Below, piece after piece: positions 18,245-25,444 of a stretch of DNA of 64,000 nucleotides (positions are counted from its first letter, which is position 1; every line of letters starts with the position of its first letter). The stretch covers positions 124,001-188,000 of the forward strand of contig NZ_JBHULV010000008.1 in the NCBI RefSeq assembly GCF_042684645.1. Reading direction: 5' to 3'. Under the pieces are notes generated by a model, which saw nothing but the letters and a program-made list of their open reading frames with translations, did not search any database and was not told the origin of the DNA. Both the position numbers and the translations under genes were made by a program. The stretch comes from Pseudopedobacter alpinus. Lineage in GTDB: Bacteria; Bacteroidota; Bacteroidia; Sphingobacteriales; Sphingobacteriaceae.

Positions 18245-18651
18245 AGAATAGCCTTTAAGATTTACAAAGTAAGTTGCACATCTTTTAATTGTTTATGTAA
18301 ATAATGTTCAAGTTATATTAAGAATGCAGTTTATAGCAAAATAATTAGATCTCTGTTAGTGGAGGAAAAACCTTTAGGGATCTCGCTTTTGCCAATTCAG
18401 TAATTTTTTTCTGCGGGTATCATAGCTTGGGTGGCTGTGCTCTATAAAAAACCTATCAGGTTTAGTGGCTGTGAACTTAGGCTACATTTTTAAACGATAG
18501 CGGACAACCTTATAGGTTTTAGAAACCTATAAGGTTTGGATTTAAGCAAACCAAAGATTTGGCGATAGAGGTTTCAATTTACCGATTCAATTTTTTTTAA
18601 AAGTGAAATCCGGAGAAAAACCGCTAAAAAAGTATAGCTATTGATTTTAAT
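18245..18651. other. Intergenic region with a perfect 14-bp inverted repeat
   Basis: No coding region seen. AACCTTATAGGTTT at 18506-18519 and its exact complement at 18523-18536 form a strong hairpin with a 3-base loop. A related CCTATCAGG sits near 18450. There is no T tract, so this is not a standard terminator for the regulator gene. Confidence 0.6.
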
Positions 18652-19260
18652 CTAAATCAACCTATCCTTAATTACCATAGTATCCGCAATTTTATCATGC
18701 AGGGCCTGTTGTTGTTTATTTAAAAATAGATACAAATAACCAAAGAAAACAGTAACGGTACTGATAATTTTAGCTAAATTTCTGATGACAACCTGTTGAA
18801 GGCTAGGTTTTAAACCTTGCAAATTTACCACCTTAATTTGCAGTAATTTTTTACCAAAAGTAGCTTGGTGGTTATGTTCCATGTAAATTTGATAAATCAT
18901 TTTTATAATGGGTAATAAAATTGCGCCCATTAAAATAATAAAAAGGGTGGTGCTTTGCTGCTCAAAATAAAGGGCAAGCAATAGCTCTATAAAAGCAGCA
19001 ATAGCAAATAAAATAAACCAATCTATTACGGTGGCTAAAAGCCTTAAATCAAACCCTGCAAAATATTGCGGACTAGTAAATGATTCATTAAACCCAAAAA
19101 AAGCCCGCAGTTCTTTTAACTCGTGGGCTTCTTTATAATCGTCCATACCTGCGGTACGTATAAATGAATCGGGTTTTATATTTTTTTCTTTTAACGCTGC
19201 TAAGGTAAACGGGCCTTCTGGTTTACCGTTAATTACCAGCGTATATGTTTTTTCTTCCAT
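18652..19260 (-). CDS. GYF_2-RDD membrane protein
   Basis: A 202-residue membrane protein. Seen: an N-terminal GYF_2-type domain (YTLVINGKPEGPFTLAALKE, IRTAGMDDYKEAHEL) of about 55 residues, then an RDD domain with several transmembrane helices (FAGFDLRLLATVIDWFILFA, HNHQATFGKKLLQIKVVNL). RDD proteins are poorly defined, and some are linked to ion or solute movement. It is the last gene of a tightly packed minus-strand operon (SDR, PspC, LiaF-like, RDD) and directly abuts the LiaF-like stop, which suggests a shared envelope-stress context. Confidence 0.85.
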   Translation of the reverse strand: MEEKTYTLVINGKPEGPFTLAALKEKNIKPDSFIRTAGMDDYKEAHELKELRAFFGFNESFTSPQYFAGFDLRLLATVIDWFILFAIAAFIELLLALYFEQQSTTLFIILMGAILLPIIKMIYQIYMEHNHQATFGKKLLQIKVVNLQGLKPSLQQVVIRNLAKIISTVTVFFGYLYLFLNKQQQALHDKIADTMVIKDRLI

Positions 19261-20208
19261 TTAGTATCGGGTCACTTCAAAATCGCTTAAGCCACCTTTT
19301 AAGTTGATGTAAATTTTATTTTTTGCGGTATCAAAATTAGGGGAAACATATATTCCATCACTTTTTTTAACAAAATCTTCAAAATCTTTTGATGATAAAC
19401 CTGTACTAGTTTTTATCTCGCAAGCAGCATCTTGGGGTATTTCAATACTTACTTTTGCAATTCCAGTTTCGGCGTTTAAATTAATTTGCTCACTTAAACT
19501 GCCTAATTTAATATTGAAATCTGCAGCACCACCTTTTAAATTAATAGTGTTTATTTTGTTGTTAGATAAATCAAAATTTACTTTGCCAGCACCCATGTTT
19601 AAATTAACATCCCAAGTAGGTTGTGTATGGAGCTTAATTTTTACATCACTAAATTCTGTATCCTTAAAATTGAAACCGTTCTTTTTATTTTTAGAGTTAA
19701 AGCTTAATACAACAGTACTATCGGTATCGGTTTTCTTTAAATAATACCTGCTAATGGTCTCTTTGATTTTAGATTCAAAAAGTTTTTCGCTGCCGCTTTC
19801 AATACTAAATTTACTTGCACCACCATTAATACTTAATGTTGCGTTTTTATATTTTGCATTGTAATCTTCATTATAAATATTGGTGCTAAATTCTTTATTT
19901 TCCTCATTATTTACTTCATCCTCATTATGCGACCATTCCCATGGCACATCATCTGTTTTTTGTGTTCCTGTTAAACCTTTAAATGTTAAAAAAGCTAAGG
20001 TTGCCGTGGTTATTAAAACGATGATGATTACTCCGGTGTTTGATTTAGAGTCTTTAAAAACAATGTTTACCCCAGTTATTACCAGTAATAATGGCCAAAA
20101 TCTCCAAATATCTCTCCAACTAAAATCAATAACACCAAAGTTTTCTAAAAGGAAAACTGTTCCAACAAAAATGAATACAATTCCCCAAAATATTTTGTCT
20201 GCTTTCAT
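19261..20208 (-). CDS. LiaF-like envelope protein (LiaI-type membrane domain plus toast-rack beta domain)
   Basis: A 315-residue protein. Seen: N-terminal helices FWGIVFIFVGTVFLLENFGV and WRFWPLLLVITGVNIVF, typical of the LiaI/LiaF transmembrane region, then a linker and a C-terminal beta-rich domain (LHTQPTWDVNLNMGAGKVNF, LKGGAADFNIKLG, KIYINLKGGLSDFEVTRY) like DUF2154/LiaF. In Firmicutes LiaF restrains a cell-envelope stress two-component system. Bacteroidetes homologues are usually next to PspC, as here, 3 bases downstream of it. Confidence 0.83.
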   Translation of the reverse strand: MKADKIFWGIVFIFVGTVFLLENFGVIDFSWRDIWRFWPLLLVITGVNIVFKDSKSNTGVIIIVLITTATLAFLTFKGLTGTQKTDDVPWEWSHNEDEVNNEENKEFSTNIYNEDYNAKYKNATLSINGGASKFSIESGSEKLFESKIKETISRYYLKKTDTDSTVVLSFNSKNKKNGFNFKDTEFSDVKIKLHTQPTWDVNLNMGAGKVNFDLSNNKINTINLKGGAADFNIKLGSLSEQINLNAETGIAKVSIEIPQDAACEIKTSTGLSSKDFEDFVKKSDGIYVSPNFDTAKNKIYINLKGGLSDFEVTRY

Positions 20209-20211
20209 GGC

Positions 20212-20733
20212 TTATTTATTATAGTTTTCTGGATTGTTATGATTTACAATTGGTTCATCTGGTTTTTCATCTGGTTTTTCTTCTTCGGTCACATTATTAA
20301 CATCTACCAGTTTTTTCCCTTTAAATAAAATGGTTATACCTATAACTACTAAAACCAAAGGCCATAATTTTCTTAATTTGAACCAGTAGGGTAATAGTTC
20401 AAACTCGCTTAACATAAAATACGTACCCATTGCAATTAAAAGAAAGCCAAACAAGAAGTTAACGTTGTTTTTATTCTTTGCTTTAAATGCAGGTGGAGTA
20501 AAAGGTTGGTCTTTATCAACCCTGTAATCTGTATAGGTAAAAGGAGATTTGTATTCTTTTGGCACTGCAATCCATAAAATAATATAAATCCACAATCCGC
20601 TACCACCAAAAAAGGCAGCTAATGCAAAGGCAACCCTAACCCAAGTAACATCTAACTGAAAGTAATTGGCAATACCCGCAGCAACACCTGCTACCATTTT
20701 ATTATGGGTATCTCTAGTTAATTTCTTTTCCAT
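20212..20733 (-). CDS. PspC domain membrane protein
   Basis: A 173-residue protein. Seen: the PspC domain at residues 1-60 (KLTRDTHNKMVAGVAAGIAN, VRVAFALAAFFGGSGLWIYI), a linker, and a second pair of helices (FGFLLIAMGTYFMLSEFELL, LRKLWPLVLVVIGITILF) like LiaI. PspC is linked to phage-shock and envelope-stress responses. It is cotranscribed with the LiaF-like gene (3-base gap) and follows the SDR gene by 11 bases. Confidence 0.9.
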   Translation of the reverse strand: MEKKLTRDTHNKMVAGVAAGIANYFQLDVTWVRVAFALAAFFGGSGLWIYIILWIAVPKEYKSPFTYTDYRVDKDQPFTPPAFKAKNKNNVNFLFGFLLIAMGTYFMLSEFELLPYWFKLRKLWPLVLVVIGITILFKGKKLVDVNNVTEEEKPDEKPDEPIVNHNNPENYNK

Positions 20734-20744
20734 ATTTTTTTAAT

Positions 20745-21446
20745 TTAAATCTGTCCACTTTGAGGTGTAATTAACAGTTGATCAACATTGGCGCCATCAC
20801 TTAATTGCATAATGTGATGGATACTTTTTGCTACATCTTCTGCTTGTATAAATTGATCAGGAGAAATAGTTGTACCATCCCAAGATGAAGTTAAGGTAGA
20901 GCCCGGCAAAATTGCGGTTACTTTAACTTTAAATGGTTTGGTTTCTTCTCTCATGATATTGTTAAGACTGAGCATCGCTGCTTTTGTTACACAATAGGAG
21001 CCAGCATTTACAATTGTTTGTAAACTGGCTACAGAACAGATATTGAAAATATGCCCCTTTTGTTGTTTAATCATCAATGGAGCTAGTTTTTTATACAAAA
21101 TGTAAGAGGCAAAAACATTTGTTTTAAAATGAAAATCTAATTGATCATCATCTTCATCTAAAATATTTGATGGAGAAAATACCCCCACATTGTTAATTAA
21201 AACGTCAATAATACCAATTTGGTTTATCACATTACTTATAAAGCTTAAAAGTTGCTCCTTATTACTACAATCAGTTTTTGATAAGTATATTTGGCTTTTA
21301 GGGTTTATTGTTATGATTTCTTTTTTTAAAGCATCTAAATCTTTTTGGTCTCGGGCGCATAAAGCTAAGGCGTGGTTTTGCTTTGTCATTTCTAAGGCAA
21401 TGGCTTTTCCTATACCTTTTGTAGCTCCTGTTATTAAAATATTCAT
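20745..21446 (-). CDS. SDR family NAD(P)-dependent oxidoreductase
   Basis: A 233-residue classical short-chain dehydrogenase. Seen: the cofactor motif TGATKGIG (6-13), NNVG at 85-88 (usually NNAG), Ser138, Tyr151 and Lys155 in the YxxxK active site (SYCVTKAAML). Length fits the family. The substrate is not readable; 3-oxoacyl reductions and sugar or steroid reductions are common in the family. It is first in the operon with the envelope-stress genes, though the functional link is unclear. Confidence 0.88.
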   Translation of the reverse strand: MNILITGATKGIGKAIALEMTKQNHALALCARDQKDLDALKKEIITINPKSQIYLSKTDCSNKEQLLSFISNVINQIGIIDVLINNVGVFSPSNILDEDDDQLDFHFKTNVFASYILYKKLAPLMIKQQKGHIFNICSVASLQTIVNAGSYCVTKAAMLSLNNIMREETKPFKVKVTAILPGSTLTSSWDGTTISPDQFIQAEDVAKSIHHIMQLSDGANVDQLLITPQSGQI

Positions 21447-21523
21447 TGTTTTTTAATTTAAGGCAATTTAGGTTTAATAATTGCAATTGATAAAAAAGCT
21501 TATTTTTACACAAATTTAATAAT

Positions 21524-22258
21524 ATGGTATTTTATAGTTTCGGGAAATATATTTTAATGCTTAAGGCTGTTTTTAGACGGCCAGAGAAAATGAGCATCTA
21601 TAAAAACGAAGTTTTTAAAGAAATGGTTGATATAGGCTTGGGTTCTTTAGGCATTATAAGCATCATTTCTGTTTTTATTGGTGCTGTAACCACGGTTCAA
21701 ACCGCTTTTCAGCTTACCAGTGATTTAATTCCTAAATCAATTATTGGAGGTATTACCAGAGATTCAACCATATTAGAGTTAAGCCCTACAATTTGTTCTT
21801 TAGTTTTGGCAGGTAAAGTTGGGAGTAGTATTGCATCGCAAATTGGTACCATGCGTGTTACCGAACAAATTGATGCTTTAGAGATTATGGGAATTAATGC
21901 ACCAGGATATTTAATTTTACCTAAGTTATTGGGCGGTGTAATTATGATTCCGATGCTTGTTATTGTTGCCATTGCATTAAGTATTACTGGTGGTTACTTA
22001 GCGGGTACGGCATCTGGAGCGGTTACAGCGGCAGAATTTATTCAAGGTTTAACCACAGATTTTATTCCGTTTACAGTTGTAGTAGCCATGGTAAAAGCAC
22101 TTATTTTTGCATTTATTATAACAACAGTTTCTGCCTACCAAGGTTTTTATACAAAAGGTGGAGCTTTAGAAGTTGGCGCTTCAAGCACTAAAGCAGTTGT
22201 TGTTAGCTGTATTGCCATATTGGTTTCTGATTATGTAATTGCACAACTTTTATTATGA
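21524..22258 (+). CDS. mlaE: MlaE family lipid transport permease
   Basis: A 244-residue inner-membrane permease of the Mla/Mce type. Seen: EMVDIGLGSLGIISIISVFIGAV, VQTAFQLTSDLIPKSIIGGI, LVLAGKVGSSIASQIGTMRV and EQIDALEIMGIN, all hallmark MlaE segments, and five or so helices. With the ATPase that follows (4-base overlap, ATGA) it forms the core of an ABC system that moves phospholipids between membranes, keeping outer-membrane asymmetry. No MlaD substrate-binding gene follows directly in this window. Confidence 0.92.
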   Translation: MVFYSFGKYILMLKAVFRRPEKMSIYKNEVFKEMVDIGLGSLGIISIISVFIGAVTTVQTAFQLTSDLIPKSIIGGITRDSTILELSPTICSLVLAGKVGSSIASQIGTMRVTEQIDALEIMGINAPGYLILPKLLGGVIMIPMLVIVAIALSITGGYLAGTASGAVTAAEFIQGLTTDFIPFTVVVAMVKALIFAFIITTVSAYQGFYTKGGALEVGASSTKAVVVSCIAILVSDYVIAQLLL

Positions 22259-23004
22259 TAGAGGTAAAAGATATATACAAAAGCTTTGGAGATAATGAGG
22301 TTTTAAAAGGGATAAGTGCCGATTTTAAACCTGGAGTTACTACATTAATTATTGGAGGATCGGGTTCTGGAAAAACTACCTTGATGAAAAACATGGTAGG
22401 CTTGCATGAGCCTAATAAGGGTACGGTTACTTATGATGGAAGAGATTTTACTTCTATGAATATGCAAGAAAGGATAGAAATTAGAAAAGAAATTGGAATG
22501 CTTTTCCAAGGTTCGGCACTCTTTGATTCTATGACTGTTGAAAAAAATATTCGTTTTCCTTTAGATATGTTTACCGATCAATCTAAAGCAGAAAAATTAG
22601 AACGCGTAAATTTTGTTTTGGAGCGAGTGAATTTAGCAGGCAAAAACAAATTGTATCCGGCAGAGCTTTCTGGTGGGATGATGAAAAGGGTTGGTATTGC
22701 AAGAGCTATTGCTATGCGCCCTAAATATTTGTTTTGTGATGAGCCAAACTCGGGCTTAGACCCTAAAAGTTCTATTATGATTGATGAATTGATAAAAGAA
22801 ATTACGGAAGAGTATGATATCACAACGGCTATAGTTACCCATGATATGAACTCGGTAATGGGAATTGGAGATCATATTATTTTCTTACATCAAGGGCAAA
22901 AATGGTGGGAAGGTTCTAAAGACGAAATTACATCAACAGATAATAAAGAGTTAAATGAATTTGTTTTTGCCACTAAACTGATGGAAACGCTTTTGAAAAA
23001 GTAG
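22255..23004 (+). CDS. mlaF: MlaF family ABC transporter ATPase
   Basis: A 249-residue ATPase. Seen: Walker A GGSGSGKT at 34-41, a Q-loop (MLFQGSALFDSMTVEKNI, the MlaF-type Q-loop region), signature LSGGMMKRVGIARA, Walker B YLFCDEPNSGLDP, and the H-loop in IVTHDM. It overlaps the permease by 4 bases. The next gene is far off, across a repeat-rich region. Confidence 0.93.
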   Translation: MIEVKDIYKSFGDNEVLKGISADFKPGVTTLIIGGSGSGKTTLMKNMVGLHEPNKGTVTYDGRDFTSMNMQERIEIRKEIGMLFQGSALFDSMTVEKNIRFPLDMFTDQSKAEKLERVNFVLERVNLAGKNKLYPAELSGGMMKRVGIARAIAMRPKYLFCDEPNSGLDPKSSIMIDELIKEITEEYDITTAIVTHDMNSVMGIGDHIIFLHQGQKWWEGSKDEITSTDNKELNEFVFATKLMETLLKK

Positions 23005-23380
23005 TTTTAATTTGAAGATAGTTCAATTCGAATATTTGAAGATGAGTTAATTTGAAGATTATTAATTTGAATATTTGAAGATGAGTTAATTTGAAGATGA
23101 TTTGCGTAATTTTGAACAAAGTCATTAATGCAAACACAAAATAAGCATCATCATTTAGTAAAAACAAAACAAGCATCATCAAATCTTCAAATCGTCACAT
23201 TTTCAAATCGAACATTCAAATCATCAAATCAATTAAACACAATAAAAGCATCATCAAATCTTCAAATCGAACATTCAAATCGTCACATTTTCAAATCGAA
23301 CATTCAAATCATCAAATCAATTAAACACAATAAAAGCATCATCAAATCTTCAAATCGTCACATTTTCAAATCAATTAAAC
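23005..23380. repeat. Oligomer-repeat region built from TTTGAAGAT / ATCTTCAAAT words
   Basis: The left part (about 23011-23103) repeats TTTGAAGATGAGTTAA-type words. The right part (about 23160-23380) has two long copies and a short third of a block starting AAGCATCATCAAATCTTCAA and ending CATCAAATCAATTAAACA. The right words are the complement of the left ones. The open frame at 23128-23454 is read through these repeats and is not a gene. The methyltransferase start codon abuts the last copy. Confidence 0.8.
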
Positions 23381-24277
23381 ATGCAGCCAAATATACAAGC
23401 CTTAACCCCAACACATTGGAAAGATTACGAATTGATAGATTGTGGAGATTTTGAGAAATTAGAAAGGTTTGGCGATGTAATATTGATAAGACCAGAACCC
23501 CAAGCCGTATGGAGTAAGTTACTGCCGGAAACGGAATGGCAAAAACTGCATCATATTAAATTCAAAGGAAGGTCGGCTACTTCTGGCGAATGGGTAAAAA
23601 AGAACCCTAAAACACCAGACCGTTGGCACATAGAATATAAAAATGAGGATGTTAAAATTAAATTCCGTTTAGCTTTAACTTCTTTTAAACATGTCGGTAT
23701 TTTTCCAGAACAATCTGTAAACTGGGATTTTATCTCCTCCTCCATCAAAAAATTTAAAACGCCTAATCCTAGGGTATTAAACTTATTTGCCTACACAGGT
23801 GGTGCATCTTTAATTGCCAAAGCTGCCGGTGCAGATACCACACATGTTGATTCTATTAAACAGGTGGTAAGTTGGGCAAATGAAAATCAAGAAATTTCTG
23901 AATTAAAAGATATCCGTTGGGTGGTTGAAGATGCTTTAAAGTTTGTGCAACGCGAATTAAAGAGAGGGAAAACTTACCACGGAATTATTTTAGATCCTCC
24001 GGCTTATGGCCATGGCCCAAAAGGCGAAAAATGGAAGCTAGAAGATTTAATAAAAGAAATGATGAGAGATGTGGTTCAGTTATTAGACCCTCAAGAACAT
24101 TTCTTGATTTTAAACACTTATTCTTTAGGCTTTTCTTCCATAATTGTAGAGAATTTAATTAGAGGAGCTTATCCGCAAGTGCAAAATTTAAACATTGGAG
24201 AACTATATTTGAAAGGCCGTAGCGGAATTAACTTACCATTAGGGGTTTTTGGTAAATTTAGTTTATTTAATTGTTGA
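23381..24277 (+). CDS. Class I SAM-dependent methyltransferase (RlmI/RlmK-like)
   Basis: A 298-residue protein of the Methyltrans_SAM (PF10672) type. Seen: PRVLNLFAYTGGASLIAKAAGA (SAM-binding loop), THVDSIKQVVSWANEN, and the catalytic-site motif IILDPPAYGHG near residue 207. Related proteins methylate 23S rRNA cytosine. The N-terminal PUA domain of RlmI is absent or replaced, so the RNA target is uncertain. The ATG at 23381 directly follows a repeat block, so the promoter may be within the repeats. Confidence 0.83.
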   Translation: MQPNIQALTPTHWKDYELIDCGDFEKLERFGDVILIRPEPQAVWSKLLPETEWQKLHHIKFKGRSATSGEWVKKNPKTPDRWHIEYKNEDVKIKFRLALTSFKHVGIFPEQSVNWDFISSSIKKFKTPNPRVLNLFAYTGGASLIAKAAGADTTHVDSIKQVVSWANENQEISELKDIRWVVEDALKFVQRELKRGKTYHGIILDPPAYGHGPKGEKWKLEDLIKEMMRDVVQLLDPQEHFLILNTYSLGFSSIIVENLIRGAYPQVQNLNIGELYLKGRSGINLPLGVFGKFSLFNC

Positions 24278-24334
24278 AATCTTTTGTAAAAAACACCAAT
24301 AGTTAGTCTTAATTTTCACCATAAATAATTCAGA

Positions 24335-25387
24335 ATGTTAAATCATAATAAATACATCTTTTTGCCGCAATTGGTAATTGTAGCAGCTTTGTTTTGCGCT
24401 TGCAATGGTACAGATGGTAAAACTTCACAATCTGCTTCGGGTGGAAAAATAGATTCTTCCAATGTAGAAAATGTTGGACAAACACAGGAAGATATCACTA
24501 AACCAGTTGATTCTGCAAAATACTTTCAATTACAAAAATATTTAGCTAATGGCGATACCACCGGCAAATGGCCAGTAAAAAACGATGTTTTACCAATTGA
24601 TGGCGCTATTTTACCTTTTAACAGAATTATTGTTTACTACGGTAACCTGTATTCTAAAAAAATGGGTGCTTTAGGAGAGTATGCTCCCAAAGAAATGTGG
24701 AAAATGCTACATGCCGAGGTAGCTAAATGGAATAAGGCAGATACCGTAATTAAATCAATTGCTGCAATCCATTACATTGCAACAGTAGCAAGTGGTACAC
24801 CAGGCAAAGATAATTATTACATTAACCGCATGCCAGATAGCCAAATAGATTCTGCTTTAGCTATTGCTAAAATGCACAATGCCATTGTGTTTTTAGATAT
24901 TCAGGTTGCTTTAAGCACCATACAAAAAGAATTACCAAGGTTAGAAAAGTATTTAAAAATGCCGCATGTACATTTAGGTATAGACCCGGAGTTTTCTATG
25001 AAAACCGGCGACAAACCAGGTAGAAAAATAGGATATTATGATGCTGCAGATATAAATTACGTAACCGGATATTTGGCTAAATTGGTAAAGGAGAATAATT
25101 TGCCTGCTAAAATATTGGTGGTACATCGTTTTACGCAAGGAATGGTAAAAAATTACCAGGATATTAAAAAGCAAAAAGAAATTCAAATTGTAATGCACAT
25201 GGACGGTTGGGGCGAACCTGAATTGAAAAAAGGGACTTACCGTCATTATTTATACAGAGAGCCAGTGCAGTTTGTAGGTTTTAAAATATTTTACAAAAAT
25301 GATTTGAAAAAAGCACCTAACAGGTTGATGACTCCTGATGAGTTAATGAAACTAACACCAAAACCTATCTATATTCAATATCAGTAA
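24335..25387 (+). CDS. Putative lipoprotein with glycosidase-like barrel, function unknown
   Basis: A 350-residue lipoprotein (signal FLPQLVIVAALFCACNG, Cys23). After a low-complexity linker it has RIIVYYGNLYSKKMGALGEY, IAAIHYIATVASG, IVFLDIQVALSTIQKEL, HVHLGIDPEFSM and IQIVMHMDGWG. This alternation of strands ending in acidic residues looks like a TIM-barrel; similar secreted proteins occur in actinobacteria and Bacteroidetes without a known function. Asp and Glu in GIDPEF are candidate catalytic residues by inference only. It is followed by its own terminator. Confidence 0.6.
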   Translation: MLNHNKYIFLPQLVIVAALFCACNGTDGKTSQSASGGKIDSSNVENVGQTQEDITKPVDSAKYFQLQKYLANGDTTGKWPVKNDVLPIDGAILPFNRIIVYYGNLYSKKMGALGEYAPKEMWKMLHAEVAKWNKADTVIKSIAAIHYIATVASGTPGKDNYYINRMPDSQIDSALAIAKMHNAIVFLDIQVALSTIQKELPRLEKYLKMPHVHLGIDPEFSMKTGDKPGRKIGYYDAADINYVTGYLAKLVKENNLPAKILVVHRFTQGMVKNYQDIKKQKEIQIVMHMDGWGEPELKKGTYRHYLYREPVQFVGFKIFYKNDLKKAPNRLMTPDELMKLTPKPIYIQYQ

Positions 25388-25404
25388 GGTTATAAATATT
25401 ATTT

Positions 25405-25441
25405 TTAAAGCGATTTGGTTAAAACTGAATCGCTTTTTTTT
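25405..25441. terminator. Hairpin terminator between convergent genes
   Basis: Stem AAAGCGATT / AATCGCTTT with a T8 run. It ends the lipoprotein gene and may also serve the barrel gene, whose stop lies at once after it. Confidence 0.85.
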
Positions 25442-25444
25442 GTG

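Noticed and set aside
23128..23454. 108-residue open frame in the repeat region
   Set aside because: The translation is itself a repeat of SSNLQIxHSNRHIFKS-like words from the DNA repeat and overlaps the real methyltransferase start in another frame.
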